64,000 bases of DNA. Origin: Phycisphaeraceae bacterium (GTDB lineage Bacteria > Planctomycetota > Phycisphaerae > Phycisphaerales > Phycisphaeraceae). The stretch is from contig JAJDCS010000010.1 in assembly GCA_029260715.1 (NCBI GenBank), positions 1 through 64,000 of the forward strand, given 5' to 3'. The position numbers and the translations under genes are program-made. This document shows, piece by piece, positions 38,501 through 53,500 of the stretch (positions within the stretch are counted from its first letter, which is position 1; every line of letters starts with the position of its first letter). A model generated the notes under the pieces. It had not been told where the DNA came from and did not search any database. It saw only the letters and a list, made by a program, of their open reading frames with translations.

Positions 38501-41500
38501 GTCGAAGAAGATGTCATCACCGGGGCGGGTGAGTTGTATGACGTTACCGCCGCGCCCGTCGCCGAGGGTGGTGAAGCGGTACCAGCGTTCGGGGTTGAGC
38601 TCGTCGGCGGTGGGCGTGGGGAGTGTGAAGTTGGTGGTGTCGGGGGTGCCGTCGCCGTTGGTGTCGATTTCGCGGAAGATTTCGGGGCCGGCGCCGCGGT
38701 CGACGAGGAAATCACCGCTGCCGGTGAAGGTGCGGTTGGCGAGGTCAAAGATGTCACTTTCGTCGGGTGCGTCGAGCGCGGGTGGTGCGCCGTAGATGGC
38801 GTAGACCTTACCGGCGTCGCCGCGTAGGCCTGTGGCTCGGGCGTCGGCGTTTGCGGCGCCGACGAGCAGGTCGCTGATGTTGTCGTTGTTCAGGTCGATG
38901 TCCGGCGTGGTGGGCAGTGCGCCGAAGTTGTCGGCGTCGCTCTCGCCGCGGATGGTGACATCGGCGTCGGACAGGTTGACCTGGCCGGAGAGCTCACCCG
39001 CGGACCAGAAGACGGATACCTCGCCGCGGTCTTCACGGTCGATGATGCCGTCGCCGGTGCGGCGGAGGACGGAGCCGGCAAGCCCGATGACCAGGTCGCG
39101 AACGCCGTCGGCGTTGAAGTCGCCGGCTGTGGCGACGGGGTTGCCCTCGTACGACACGCCGAACGGGACGCCCACCGCTAGCTCGCGGGTGAAGACGATG
39201 TCGGCCGTGTCTCCGGGCTTGACGGCCTGCGTGGCGGGGTTATCTAGCGAGAAATCGGGTGAACCGTTGATGACGAAGAGGTTGCCGATCTGGACTTCGC
39301 CGTCTTCTTGGGCGCGGCTGAAAACGATCTCGTCGTACCCGTCGCGGTTGAGGTCGCCGACGGTTGAGAGCGCCCCCCCGAGTGAGAAGTCCTGCCAGAC
39401 GGCTTGGCTTCGTTGGTTGAGGGTGTCGGTCTGTCCGGGGTTGGCTGCTGCGTCACGGCCCAGCAGCAGGTACACGCGGCCGATCGGGGGCAGGAAGGCG
39501 AAGTTGTTGGCAAAGTTGATGAACTGGCGGTTGGCGATGAGCAGGTCGTCGAGGCCGTCGCCGTTAACGTCGCCGGCGATGGTAGCGGTGTAATCGATGC
39601 CTCGGCTATAGTTACCCTGGGGGACATTAATGCCCAAAGCCGCGACGGCGGCGGCCATTTCGCTAATGCCTGGATCGTCGTGGAGCAGCTGCTCTAAGAA
39701 CTCGTTCTGGTTGAGATCGCCATCGGGCTCGTTCTTTAGTCGTTGGCCTGAGAACACGTAACCTATCGCACCGTTGCCAGCCGGCTGGCTGGTGGTCATG
39801 ACGATGTCGTCGAAGCCGTCGCCGTCCCAATTGGCGGCTTGGAGCGTGGCTTCTTGGGCGGTGAAGTTGCCGTTGTCGATGGTGATGGTGCGTACGAGGT
39901 CGCGGACGAGCAAGCCTGGGAGCGCGGCGTTGTCGAGGACGCGCGGCAGGTCCGGGTGACCCAAAACGACGGTGATGTGGTTAAACGTTCCGCTGGTTCG
40001 GGCGAACATGAGGTCGGAGAAGCCGTCGTTGTTGATGTCGCCGTGGCGAGCGGCGGGGGTGCCCAGGTCGGTGAGGTTGATGATGATCTCCGCGGCCAGT
40101 GACACGTCTTCGATGCTGTTTAGCTCGACCGGTCCCAGCATGACATAGGCGGTATTTTCGCCGATGAGCATGAGGTCGTCGCGGCCGTCGCGGTTGAGGT
40201 CGCCGATGTTCTGAGCGGAGCTGAGCATCTCACGGAGCACGGCGCCTTCGAGCGCGAACGCGTCTCTGGCTTGTGGGTCTTGGTCGAGCAGGCTTGCGCC
40301 GTTGACCCCTTGGGCGGTTGGCATGGGTGACGGCGTGGCTAGGTCGAAAGTAAATCGCTCGACGGGGAGTAAGGCGTCGTCAGCGGCGGCGGGTGCTTGC
40401 GAGGCATCGGTGAACGGCTTGGCGAGGTACACGTGCGACCGACTGCCAAGAGGCTCGGCGATGACCAGGGCTGGGGTTGCGGGGTCGGTGGTCCCGCCCA
40501 CGCCTGCGAAGGAAAGCGGGTTAACAGGCGGTATTGAGGCTGTGTTTGTGTTTGAATAGATAGCGCGGTCGGTCTCGAAGATTAGTTCCGGGACGGTCAG
40601 CAGCGGGTCGGCGGGGTCGCCGCCTAGGAAGACCTGCACCACTTGGTGCTGCACACTGTTCACGCCCGCATCCGTTTCGACCGCGGGGCCGACTTCGAAC
40701 ACGGCGGCGGCCAGGTCATCGAACCCGTCGGCGTTGATATCGCCGATGCCCTTCATGGCCAGTGCGTCGAACTGCGTAGCGCCTTGGTTTGCCAACAGGT
40801 CGTCGAGTGATTGGCTGCCGGCTTGGAGTTGGTCGGTGTAGACGACGTAGCTGACGCGGTTGAGGGCAAAAAGCTGGGGCGCTTCACCGGTGATGATCAG
40901 GTCGGGTGTTCCGCCGTTGACGGCGCCGGCCGCGTGCACTGCCATGCCGTGGAAGTCGACCAGCGCGGCTGGCTTGGTGATGATGGTTGCGGCGGCTGTG
41001 TTGATGTTGGGGTCGAAGCCCTGCTCTGTGCCGTGGACGATGTAGACCAGGCCGGCGGTGTCATTAAGGATGGCGAAGTCGTCGAGGGTGTCGTTGTTGA
41101 CGTCGCCCAGGCCCGTGACGCTGGGCGCTGGTGCGGCGCTTGCGCCGGGGATGGCGAAGGTGGCGTCGGCTTGGGGTGTGGGCAGGGCGTCGATGGTGAC
41201 GGAGTCGATGAGCCAACCCTCGAAGTCGTTGGCGTTCTGATCGACGGCGTCAAACTCGAAGCGGAGGTAAACATCGGGTAGACCAACGAAGTCGTTAAGG
41301 TTGATCTCGACGTGGTTCCAGCCGGCGGCGGAGTCGGCCAGAGCCACGGAACTGTCGCCGAGCGTGCCGTTCTGGTTGTCGGCGATGGTCACGGAACCAA
41401 ACGGGGTATCGACGATGACTTGGGCAATGTCTTTGCCGAACTGATCCTCAGTTTCGAGGAAGTAGTCAAAGGACAGAACCGCTTGGGAGAAGTCACTTAG

Positions 41501-44500
41501 GTCGATGGCGTTGGCGGTTTTGATGCTGCCATGAGGCTGGGTGTCGCTGCCGACGTCGAACGTGCCGTTGTTGCCGAAGTAGAGGCTGTGTTTCGAGTCG
41601 TGGTCGGGGTCCAGACCGCGCCGTTCAGTCAGGTTCCAAAGGTTACCAGTGGTTAGCGGGTCGACCGTGAGTAAGAAGTTGTCGGCCGATCGACGCGGCG
41701 CCGGCTTACCTAGACCGCCGAGCGTGCCGGTGAATCCGTTGCCGGTGGCGTCGGTCACAAGGCCGCCGGTGATCGCGTTGAACTGGTAGAGGGCCAGCAG
41801 CCCGGCTTCGTCACCCTGGAGGGTTACACCCACGGAGTCGGCGATGTCTTGAGCGGAGCGCACGTGGTCCCAGAAGCGGAGCTCGTCGAGCCGGCCGCGC
41901 AGGGCCTGGCTGCTTTGGAAGCCGCCGCCGACGGTGTCCTGATCTTGGCCAAGCAACAAGCCGTTGGGGGGGATAGACAGCCCCGACATGGACTGTGATT
42001 GCGTCTGCATGAGCACGCCGTCCATGTAGAGGCTGACGGTGTTGGCGGTGTCGTTTCGGACGACGGCGAAGTGGTGCCACTGGTCGTCGGCGATATCGGG
42101 CAGGCCCGCGAAGGTTAATCCCTGGTTGCGGTTGGAGATCGATATCGTGTGGTTATCTGTAATGAAAATCAGAAATTCGTTGTTGAGGGAGTTAGACGCG
42201 GCACCGGAAAGTACAGACTGGTTAGTGACATCGGTCGTGCGTAGCGAGAACTCGACGGTGAGGTTCGTGCGGTTGTGCAGCAGTGTGTTGGGGAGGGTGA
42301 CGATGCTGTCGTCGAAGTCCAGGGAGGCTTCGTCGCTGAGCAGGAATCCGTCGACGACGCGTTGGGGCGCGGGCTTGAAGGCGTCGCCCAGTGCGGCGTC
42401 GAAGCCGTTGCCGGTGGCGTCGGCGGTGGTGTTGCCGTCCGCTTCGTTGAAGCGGTAGAGGGCGCGGAGGCCCGCTTCGGTGCCGTCGAGTGCTTGGTTG
42501 AAGTTGTCGGCGATGTCTTGGGCAGTGCGGACGCCTTCCCAGAAGCGGAGTCCGTCCACACGGCCGATGAGTGGGTTGAAGTCGTGGTAGCCCTGGCCTA
42601 GGCCGACGTGGTCTTGGCCGATCGCCAGGCCTTGCTGGGATTCCGAGCCGATGATCAGGGGTGCGAGCCCGGCGACGGCTCTGGTCTCGATGAGGGCGCC
42701 GTCGAGGTAGAGGCTGATTTGGCTGTTGGTGGCGTCACGGGCGATGGCGATGTGGTGCCACTGGTCGTCGCCGATGTTGGGGATTGTGAAGTCTTCAGTA
42801 ATGGAACTGTGGTTGAGGACCCGCAGGGTGGTGCCGTTGTCGCGCAGCTCGACGAGCAGCTCGTTGACGGCGGTGGCGTTTACGCCGGACAGCAGCGTCT
42901 GGGTGGGAGCGCCTGGGGTGCGGAGCCAGAGTTCTATGGTGAGGTCGTTGAGCCCGATCTCTTGGTCGAGGACGAGGGTGCCGGAGCCGTCGTCGACGAA
43001 GGTACGTTCGGTCAGCAGCGAGTTTGGAAGTGTGACGACGCTGTCGTCGAACAGCAGGTCGCCGTCGGCGGTGGGGTTGATCTGTAGGATCGGCTGGCCT
43101 TGTGAGTCTAGCTCGACATCTGGGCCGTAGTCGAAGTCGGCGTTGAGTAGCTGCGTGGTGGGCCAGTCGGCGCGGCCCAGGTATAGCTGGACGTTGGGCC
43201 CGGCGCCGCCGGTGGAGACGAGCACGTCGTCAAGCGGCAGTCCTGTTTCGGGGTTGACGTCGCCGTTGATGTTGCCGACGGCGTCCGCCGTTAACGCCGC
43301 GCCGCCGAAGGGGGAGGCACTGAACACAACGTCCGCGTCTTCGACCACATCAATCACACCGCTCAAGTCATTGCTGCCGAAGATGACGTACACGCCTTGA
43401 CGTGGCCCGCCGGGCAGCAAGCCTCCTAACGGGAGTGAGACGGAGACGATGATGTCGTCCAGGCCGTCACCGTTGATGTCGCCGGGTGTGCCGATGCGCG
43501 ACTGGGAGCCGTTGAAGGATTGCTGCAGCAGCGGCGCGGGCAGTTGCAGAGTCAAGGCGTTGTCGCCCAGTAAGGTTTCGGCGTCGGGCGAAGCCGTGCC
43601 GAGATAGACCTTCGCCAGAGTCGGCGGTGTCGGTGCCCCAGGCGTGAACAGGTCGCCAAGCGAGTCGCGGACCACGGCGACGAAGTCGTTCAGGCCGTCG
43701 CCGTCGATGTCGCCAAGCGGGATGGCGGCGGCTTGGTCAATGACGTTGGGCGATGCGATGTCGAAGTCGGCGTCGCCGCCGGCCACGTCGATGATCTGAC
43801 CGAGCGTGGGGTCGAACTCGATGTTGTACTGCAGCACGGCGAATGGGTCGCCGCCGGTATGGCCTTGCAGGCGATTCTCGACGCGCAGCAGGTAGAACTC
43901 GGGCACGCCGCTGAAGTCTTCGATAGGGGCGAGTTCGCCCGGCTCAACGGGGTCTGACGGGTCGGTGTCGCCTGCGGCGAAGAGGGAAAATGCGAGTTGT
44001 TCTCCCGATGGTGTTAGCTGCTCACCGGCGAGTATCAGCTCGGGCACTTGGATTAAGCTGCTAAACAGGGCGGCTGCGGAAGCGCCCCCGAACTGCTTGA
44101 TCGCGTCGGGCGTGGGGATGATGTACCAGTCGAGTGTGTCGCCGGTGTGGAACGTCAGGCCGGTGACGGCTCCGCCGGGTTCGATGGCGGAGGTGGGGAG
44201 TGTGGCGGCGAAGTCGAACTCGTCGTTTGCTTGTGTGACGCCGCCTTGGGTGACGAACTCTAGGGTATCGGGCCCGACGCCGTTGTTGCCGAAGACTAGG
44301 TCGTCTCCGCCGTCGCCGTTGATGGTGTCGTTGCCGCTGTAGCCCATGATGACGTCTGGGCCGGGGCCGCCGCTAATAATGTCGTCCAGCGCGCCGCCGA
44401 AGAGTCGGTCGGCGCCTTCGCCGCCGTGGATTTCGAGGGCGGAGATTAGGCCTCGCTGCTCGAAATCGCCTAGGTCGATGCCCCACTCGCTGTCGGTGTT

Positions 44501-47500
44501 GGGGAATTTGTACTCGGGGTCGGCGTGTACCTCGTCGTTGCCGGCGCGCGTGTCGATGACGGTGCGTTCGACGTCGATGGCCTGGTAGAACTGGTAGGCC
44601 TGCTCGAACAGGGGCTCGGTGGAGGGGTCGCCGTCGTCGACGGTGACGAACCGCTGGTTGGCGACGTCCCAGACAAGGCTGGTAAATTCGTAGCGGTGGA
44701 GGATGGTGTTGTAACGGATAGCCACGAAGTCGGGCACGGGTTGACCCTGGCGGTCGGTGTCTCCGCCTAGGAACAGGACGCGGTCGTCGCCTTCGCCGCC
44801 GTCGAACCGGTCGTTGAACGTTGGGATGAAGGTTTGGTCGGAGTTGAGCAGTTGGGGCAGTCGGTCGGGGACGAGTTGGAAGGTGTCGTCGCCTTCGTTG
44901 CCGAACAGCAAGTCGCTGGCTTGGCGGTCGAGTCCGCCGGACAGCACGTCGTTGCCCGAGCCGCCGAAGACCCAGTCCTCTCCGGGGCCGCCCGATAGCA
45001 CGTCGTTGCCGGCGCCGCCGAGGATGACGTCGCGGCGGACAAAGTCTTGCCTTGCGGCGAGGCTGACTTCGCTGGGCGTGGCGTTGTCGAGTTCGAAAGC
45101 CAGGTCGTAGATGGTGGGCACGCTGTTGGGCGAGGTGACTTGCAGCAGGTACTCGGTGTTCGCGTCCAACCCGCCTAGGTCTATCTGCCCGACTTGTTTG
45201 CCGGCGAGGTTTAGCTGCGCGACGCCGGCTTGGCCGATATCGGGAAGCAGCGTGTAAGACGCGGCGGTGTCGTTGGTGGAGGCGACTTCGATGAAGTAGT
45301 CACCGGCTTCGAGGCCGTCGAGGTCTAGCGTGGCCAGCGGGTCTTGTGCGGTGGTGGCTGCGCGTAGGGGTTGGCCGTCGCTATTGAAAAGTGTGAAAGT
45401 CAGTTCAACCGAGTCCTCGCCCACCAACAGGCTGATGGCGTCGTTGGCCGTGCCGGGGTTGTTGAGCGTGAACTTGAACCAATCCACGTCCGTTGGCTGA
45501 CCGGGCGAGGACGGGTGGATGGTCAGGCCGGTGACGCGGCCGAGGCCTTCGATGCTGTCGAGGGTGTACGCGGTTTCGCGTGTGTCGTTGGATTGATCAA
45601 GCAGGTCGGCGGCGTCGCGGCCGATGGCGATGGTTTGGAGGTCCATCGCGCCGTTTGCCGTGATGAGTCGCAGTCCCAAGCCGTCCAGGGCGCTTGCGCT
45701 GGTGAGGATTAGCTTCGCGTCGACACCGGGGGTTTGGTCGAGCTTGAAGCGGTAGAAGTCGGTGTCGTCGGGGTTGTCGATGGTAAGGCCGGTGAACGCG
45801 ATGGAGCCGGTGAGGTTGTCACTGCCAACGGCCGAGAGTTGTTCGGGCAAGCCCAGTTGCAGGACGGCTGGGTCGTCATCGGCGGCGGCGAGTTCGAGCG
45901 AGGCATCGGGGCCTGTGCTTGCGGTGCTAAGCAGTATGCGTCCGGCGCGGTGGCCTGCGTTGACGGCGTCCGCCAAGCGTGCGTCGGCCAGGGCGGTGTT
46001 GATGTCGGCGACGAGGTCATCGATGCTGGTGTTGTTGCTGGTGGTGTTGGCGGCGACGACGACTTGGACGGGCGCGGCGCCGTCGACGCTTAGTTCAAAG
46101 GTCGCGTCCTTGGTGAGCCGACCGTTGGCGGGCGCGGCGGCGATGGCCTCCAGCCGCGCGGTGTTGGTCAGCAGGAACGCGTTGCCAGCCGTGTCGTTGC
46201 GCGTGCCGAATTCGGATTGATCGACGAGGATGGCGTTGCCGGCCAAGATCTCCACATGATCGTCACCTGCGCCGGCGTCGACCCAGACGGTCTTCTGCAC
46301 GGTGGGGCCTACGGTGATCCGGTCGTTGCCACCCAGTGCATCAATAATGATGGCGTCGAAGTCGCCCTCGGGCGGTAGCAGACCCCCGACAAGCTGGCGC
46401 TCAAGCGATTGCAAGTCGGCGATGGCGTCGTTGCGGTCGCGCAGGTCATCGGTACGCAGCGCGTCGAGGTCCAGCAGGACGTCGGTGGGGTCCCAGACGA
46501 AATTGCCGCTGTCGTCGGTGGCGAAGAAGTCGAGGCGGACCTGTGCGGCGAAGCTGAAGTTGCCGTTGTTGTTCGTGAGTCGGGTGATCAGGTGGTGGTC
46601 CTGTAGCAGGCCCGGCTCGGTGACGAAGTCAAGGGTGATGACGTCGTCTGCATTGGTGGCGCCGACGTACCAGACACGGTTGGTTTGGCGGGCGTATTCC
46701 TTCCACGCGTCACCGGCGAGGCCGCCGTCTAGGCTGACGAGGGACGAGCCGTTAGCGCGGAAGAGTTCGTCGTCGCCGCCGTTGCCGTGCAGGAAGTCCA
46801 GGCCGGTGCCGCCGAACAGTTGGTCGTCGTTGCGGGAGCCGAGCATGCGGTTTAGGCCGGTGTCTTCGAGCGAGTACGCTTCGCGTGAAGTGTCCGAATC
46901 CAGCAGGCCGTCGCCGTCCGCGTCGCCGTTGTCGTCGAACAGGCCGCCTGTGACGGGGTCGACGAACACACCGAATTGGGCGATGCCGTTGCCGGGGCCT
47001 GTGGCGAATGGGTCGAACGGGGCGGGCGCGTCCGCGTTGGGGTCGAACGACCAGGCGTAGAGCGCGTTGGTGCCTTGTCCGCCGATCAGGTCGTCGTTGC
47101 CCTGGCCGGCAAAGAGTGTGTCGTGGTCGCCTGCGGCGCCGTTGCCGCCGTCGCCCCAGAGCCGGTCGTCGCCGGCGAAGCCGTAGAGTAGGTCGCTGCC
47201 GCGGCCGCCGTCGAGCCGGTCGCGTGCGTCGGTGCCGATGAGCGTGTCATTGCCGGTGCCGCCGTCGAGCACGCCGACGAAGTCGTTGCTGCGTGCGACG
47301 AGGTCGGAGACGTCCAGGGCGTTTTCGCCACGGACGAAGCCTATCGTGTCGTCGCCCAGCAAGCCGCTGACGCGGAATTGCTCGACGAGGGGCGTGCCGT
47401 CTTGGGCGCGCCACTCGGCCAAAATTTCGCGGCCGTTGTATTCGACCTTGAGTTTGTCGTCGGGGCCGTTGCTTAACAGGATGGTGTCGTTGGCGATGGT

Positions 47501-50500
47501 GCCTTCGACCAGGAGAATATCGGTGGCGTTGTCGTCGGCCACGTCGCCGGCAATGCGGTTGCCCAGGTGGCCGTCGATGGTGTCGCCCAGTTCGTCGAAC
47601 AGTGGGTTGGAGTCGAGGACGATGATGTCGATGCCCGAGCCGCCGAAGAGCAGGTCGTTGCCGTTTTGTCCTTCGAGCCAGTCGGAGTCGCCGCCGCCCC
47701 AGATGGTGTCGCGTCCGCCGCCGCCGAGCAGTTGGTCTTCGCCGCTGTCGCCGATGAGCAGGTCGTCGGCGCCTTCGACGTGGGGCAGTGGGTTGTCGAG
47801 GTAACGCTTGCCGCGGACGTAGTCGCCGGCGATGAAGTCGTTTCCGGTTTCGCCCACGAGCAGTTCGCGGCGGATGTTGCCGAACAGGAAGTCGCCGCCG
47901 GAGCCGCCGAAGAGTTGGTCGCCGTCGAACTGGCTTTCGATGGCGACGTCTGTTGTGGGCGCGTAGGCGTAGAGGCTGTCTCGGCCGGCTCCGCCGAAGA
48001 GGCGTTGGCCAAGCAGGACGTGCTCGGTTTGTCCGTTGCCGAGGTCGACGTTGATGCCGGCGTCGCCGAAGAGGTTGTCGTCGCCGGCGTCGCCGTAGAG
48101 CTGGTCGATGCCGGCGTCGCCGTGTAGTGCGTCGCGTCCGGAGCCGCCGCGGATAACGTCGTCGCCCTGATCGCCGTGGATGTTCATGTCGTCGCCGGCG
48201 CCGGCGTCGATGTAGTCGTTTCCGGCTTGGCCGTAGATGGTGTCGGTGTCGTCGCCGCCGAAGAGGAAGTCTGTTTCGTTGCCGCCGAAGAGGGCGTCGC
48301 GGCCGTCGTTGAGCCGGCCCTCTGCGTTTTGGTTTTGCAGGACGACGGGGTTGATCATGGGCGGCGTGTAGCCGGTGTGGTACTGGTCTTCGGTTTGGGC
48401 GTAGTCGAGCGGCTCTTGAAAGTTGTCGGGGTTGGAAAGGTCGAAGTCGGAGGCGGTGGTGTCCTGGACCGCGAACCCGCCCCAGAGGACGTCGCTGCCG
48501 TTTTGGCCGTGGAGGCGGTCGTTGCCGAAGCCGCCCAGGACCCAGTCGTTGCCGTCGCCTGCGAAGACTTCGTCGTTGTCGTTTCCGGCGTCGATGTAGT
48601 CGTTGCCTGCTAAACCGTAGATCGTGTCATCGCCGGCGTCGCCGAAGATGGTGTCGGCAAAGTTGTCGGCGTAGATCAGGTCGTTGCCGGCGCCGCCGGA
48701 GATGGTGTGGAACGCTTCGATCTGGTCGCCGGTTTCATCTTCGGCAGCGAAGATGGTGTCGTTGCCGGCGTCGCCGTTGAGGTCGTCGCTGCCGCCTTGG
48801 CCTCGGATGGTGTCGTTGCCGGCGTTGCCGAAGATGGTGTCGTTGCCGACGCCGCCCTCGATGTTGTCGTTGCCGGCGCCGCCGAAGATGGTGTCGTTGC
48901 CGGCGCCGCCGACGATGTGGTCATCGCCCTCGTCGCCGTGGAGTGTGTCTGGGCCGTCCTCGCCTTCGAGGCTGTCTCTGCCGCTGCCGCCGAACATGGT
49001 GTCTGCCCCGGCGCCGCCAGCCAGGTCGTCGTCGCCGTCCTGGCCGTCTATAAGGTCGTTGCCGTTGTCACCGGAAAGGTTGTCGTCGCCGGTGCCGCCG
49101 AAGAGCTGGTCGTCACCGATACCGCCGAACAGGTCGTCGTCGCCGTCGTCGCCGCGGATGATGTCGTTGCCGGCGTCGCCGGAGAGGTTGTCGGCGCCGT
49201 TGCCGCCTTCGATGGTGTCGTTGCCGGCGCCGCCTCGGATGTTGTCGTTGCCTTCGCCGCCAAAGAGCATGTCATTGCCCGCGCCGCCGACGATGGTATC
49301 GTCGCCCTCGTCGCCGAAGATGACGGCGTTGCCCGAGCCTGCGTAGATGCGGTCGTTGCCGGTGCCGCCATGGATCTCGACGGGGATGGGGACGCTGGGG
49401 TCGACGAAGATGTAGTCGTTGCCGTCGCCGCCTTCGATGAGGAGGCTTTGGATGCCGGCGTGGCGTTCGATGACGCCGAAGCCCGAGACGATGATGTCGC
49501 CGGTGACTTGGTCGTAGCCGACGTTGATGAATTCGTCGATGTCGGTCTGATCCGGGCCGCGGTCGGCGGCGCGCGAGCCGATATTGACAAAAGCTCGCGA
49601 GCCTGAGCTAGACGCAAGCACAGGCGTCTGGACGGGCTTGATCGGGAACTCGAAATCAAAGATGTTGATGTCGAGGATGTTGATGTTGACCTTAATAAGC
49701 GTGATCGGGCCGATCCCCAAGCTGGCGTATGCGTCAACACGCGCGTCGACGCGGCCGCCTAGGTTGAAGGGGTTGACGTCGGAGATGGTGCGGTTGAGGT
49801 CGAACTCTGAGGGGCGTACGAACCCGTCGTCGTTGTTGTCGGCTAAGTTGAAGGTGAAGCCGCCCAGCACCGAGAGGGCGGCGCCTATTTTCCCTGCCGC
49901 GATGGTCAGATCGATACCCAGCCCCGCCTGGAAGCCGACGCCGAACGCGTAGCGAACGTGGTCTTCGTCTTTGGCGAAGTTGAGGATGTCGACGGGGCCG
50001 ATTGAGATACCCGAGAACCCCTCGCCGAACCCGCCGCCGTTGTTGTTGTTGGGGTTGGTTATGCGCGGAACGAGGTTGGAGAAGTCGCTGGATAGGCCGT
50101 CGATGCCGTCGGTGTCGTCGATGTATAAGCCGTCGAAGATGGCGTCTGCGTCGCCGCTTTGGGCGAAAATATCCAGGCCGGTGGTATCGAACCCGAAGCC
50201 GAAGTCGGCGTCGATGGTGAAGCTGAAGGTGAGTGAGGGGAGGCTGCTCTTTCGCTTGGACTTCTTGAGCTTTTCTTTCTCGTCCTTGACCTTGGCTTTG
50301 GCTTCCTTGCGTTTGGCTCCGAGGGTCTTGCCCACGGGCGGGATGAGGTTGGCTATGAGGGATTGGATGGACAGGCCCTGGACGTGGAGGATCTGCATCT
50401 CCAGGTCGGGCATGGCGTATTCCCACAGCTCGTTGCGGGACATGTTGTTGCCGTCTGTATCCTTGAATGCGGTGCGGGTGTCGCCCAAGAGCAGTTGTAG

Positions 50501-53500
50501 GCTGTTGAGCGGGTTTTGCAGGATGTGGAAAACGATCGGGGCCACGGGCCCTTCTTCGCCAAATAAGCTCGCCACTTTGGGGATGATGCCGAATAGGTCG
50601 AAGGGCAGGTCCTCTCGGCCGGGGAGGCTCTGGGTCTGGAGGAAGAGGAAGGCGGCTTTCTTGGCGGCTGTGTTTAGCCCGGGGTCGGTGAATTCCAGGT
50701 CTTTCAGTTCGTTGCTGGAGAAACTCGAGAGTGCAAAGAAGATCTGGCCGTAGATCGTGTCGACGCCGGCGGTGAGGATCGCCTGTCGGAATCCAGCCCT
50801 GGATGTGGCGTTGATGGCTTCTTCGGGCAGGAAGTCTCTTCCGCCTGAGACGACGAGGTTTCCGGGTGTGGTGGGGTCGTGTGCCTTATCGGGGTTGAGC
50901 TCGAAACTACCCAGGTCTATCCAAACTTCATCGGAATCGGATAGCGTGTCGATTTGTTCTACCAGGTCATCGATGGTGGCAACCGCGTTACTGAACCCCG
51001 CGGTGTTGTTGACGCCGCCGAAGACCTGGGCCGCGTCGGCGAAGGTGAGGCCGGGGAAGATTATGTTCAGAACCGGGATTTCAGCCGGGAAGATGTCGAG
51101 CAGGAACCGCATGGGCTGGACCGACTGTTGAATCTTGAGCAGGGCCGGGCGGACGAAATTCTTTAAGAAGCTGATGAGGTCGAACTGGACGTTGTTGAGG
51201 CCCACGGAAACGGGCGCGGTGTCGCCGACGGGGGTGTTGCTTGTGGGTTCGGGGAAGTCCCAGACCACGTCCAGGTCCATGCGGTACTGGGGCATGCCGC
51301 CGTTTTGGACGGTGACGTCGGCTAATTGGTTGTCGTCGCTGCGGTCGCCGAAGTTGGTGAGCGTGGCTTCGGGGATGTTGAGCAGCAGGCGCAGGTGGGT
51401 TTCACCGGAGCCGACGAATTCTGTATCGACGAGTTGTGAAGCGTCGCCGAGCATGATCTCGTTGCGGCTAAGGCGGTCGTTGCCGATGGCGTCGGCAAAG
51501 TCGAAGGTGAACGCGCCGGAAAGGAAGCTGGGCGTGGCGATCCCGTTTACTTTGTTCAGGTCCGTTACAAGGTATGGCATAAAGCCGATGGTGCCGGGTG
51601 CGTCTTCGACATCGGGCAGTGTGACGTCGAGGTTGACGACGAACTCGTCGGGGTCTGTGGTGTCGAGGAACACACCGTCTGCGGCGCTGAGCCCGATGGT
51701 CAGGGACAGGGCCGCGTCGTACACCACGCGCGCGTCCGCTTGGACTTCGAGCCCAAGCCCCGGCAGGTCAAGGTCGATCGGGACGTTGACGACCTGCTCG
51801 GGTATTTCAAGGTCGAAGTCGAAGATGAGTGTGTCGGATTGGGACTGGTCGAGGGTGATGTCGTCGAGGGTGACGAGCCCGTCGCCGTTGGAGTCGACCA
51901 GCCAGTCGAGGCCGCCGTCGGCCAGCGCGTCGAACAGGGCTTGGCGGATGGTCTCGGGTGTTAGGAAGTTGACGAGGCCGAGGTTGTCAGCGACTTTGTC
52001 GCGGACCTGGTCGATGATGTCGATGTGGTCGACGAGTTGATCGCCGACGAGTGGTAGCGATTGCGAGAAGGCCAGGTCGTCGACCGCGTGGTCAAGCTCC
52101 ATGAACAACTCGTCGAAGCCCATGGGGAAGCTGTTCAAGAGGTCGGCCAGCGCGATGCCGGCCAGGACGTCCGCCACATCGGGCCCGGCGAGGTTGGTCG
52201 TGGCGGCGGGGTCTGCCAGGTCGGTGATGCTTAGGGTGATGTCCGGCTGTGGGTTGCCGACGGGGAAGACCACGGGCATGGCCACGTCGAGCGCGCCGGT
52301 GGTGGTGACGTCTGTGGCTTGTGCGGCGTCGGCCAAGGGGTGACGACCGGTGGAGACGTCCGCCAGGTCGACCACGATGGTAGCGGGGTTGGTGCCGGTG
52401 CCGGCGCCGTCGGTGTCGAGGTGGAACGAACCGCCGACCACGTCGACCATGACCGCGCCCAAGAGCGCTTGGAATTCAAGCAACGGCTGGTGAGCTTCGA
52501 CGTGGAAACTTAAGTCGGTCGAGTCGAATAAGAAGGACTGCGGGGTTGACGGGTCGGCCAGGTCGAAGCCTATATCGAAGTTGAACTGGCCGCCGGCGGT
52601 GACGTTGATCGGGCTGGTGCCCGCTGAGTCCATAATAGCGCCGACCACGTCCAAGCCAAGGTCTTCTAGTGTCTGGCCCTGGCCGGTGAGGTCCAGGGCG
52701 GTGAGGTCGAGCATGAGCGGGACGGCGGTGTTCAGTGTTGCGGCGTCGAAATCCAGATCGAATCGCAGTGTCTCGGCGCCGGGTGTGGCGTCGAAGCTGA
52801 ACGCCAGGCCGGCCACACCGGGCAATGATGAGACCGCCGCTTCGACTTCTTGTAACGTCGCGGGCGGGTTGGCCTCTAGGCCGGCGACCAGGGCGTCGAA
52901 GCCTTGGCTGAACGACAGGAGTTGTGCCAGGCTCTGGTTGATGCCCGGCAGGGTCATGGTCAGCGGGTTGTCGGCGCCGGCGATGGATGGGTTGGTTTCG
53001 AGTTGCTTGACGTAGTCGGCGGCGGCGCGGAGCGCGGCGATGACTTGGCCCACGGTGAGGTTATTCGCGGCTTGGAGCAGGCTTCGCACCTGGTTGCCCG
53101 CCCCGGCGGTGAGCAGTGACTGGGTGTTGTCGAAGTCGGATAGGTCGGGCAATTGGAAATGGAAGACGGGGTCGGCACCGGCGACGGAGGCGAAGCCGTC
53201 CGTAACGCTCAGGGGCAAGTCGAAGCTCAGCGCCCCGCCGGTAACGGGTGTCTCCAGCAAGTCTTCGGGTGTGCCCAAATTGCCGAATAGCTCTCGGATG
53301 GTGGCGAGGGCGTCTTCGGCTTCGCTGCCGGGGTCGGCCATGTTCAGGGTGATTGATTGCGTGCCCACGGCTTCGCCGCCGAGGATCTGAACGCCCAGTT
53401 CGCCCCATTGGCCGGTGGCTTCGATGTCGGACGCGACCAAGTCAAACAGCAGGTCGAGCGTGCCGCCTTGCAAGCCGAAGTGGTCGGCGGCGGTGTCGCC

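Noticed and set aside
48560-49435. Regularly spaced short repeats resembling a CRISPR array
   Set aside because: The 27-bp period is in frame and encodes GGxGxDxxx RTX nonapeptides. There are no spacers and no cas genes.
47150-49435. Type I secretion of the RTX proteins
   Set aside because: RTX repeats alone do not show it. No ABC transporter, membrane fusion protein or outer-membrane channel gene is in the window.
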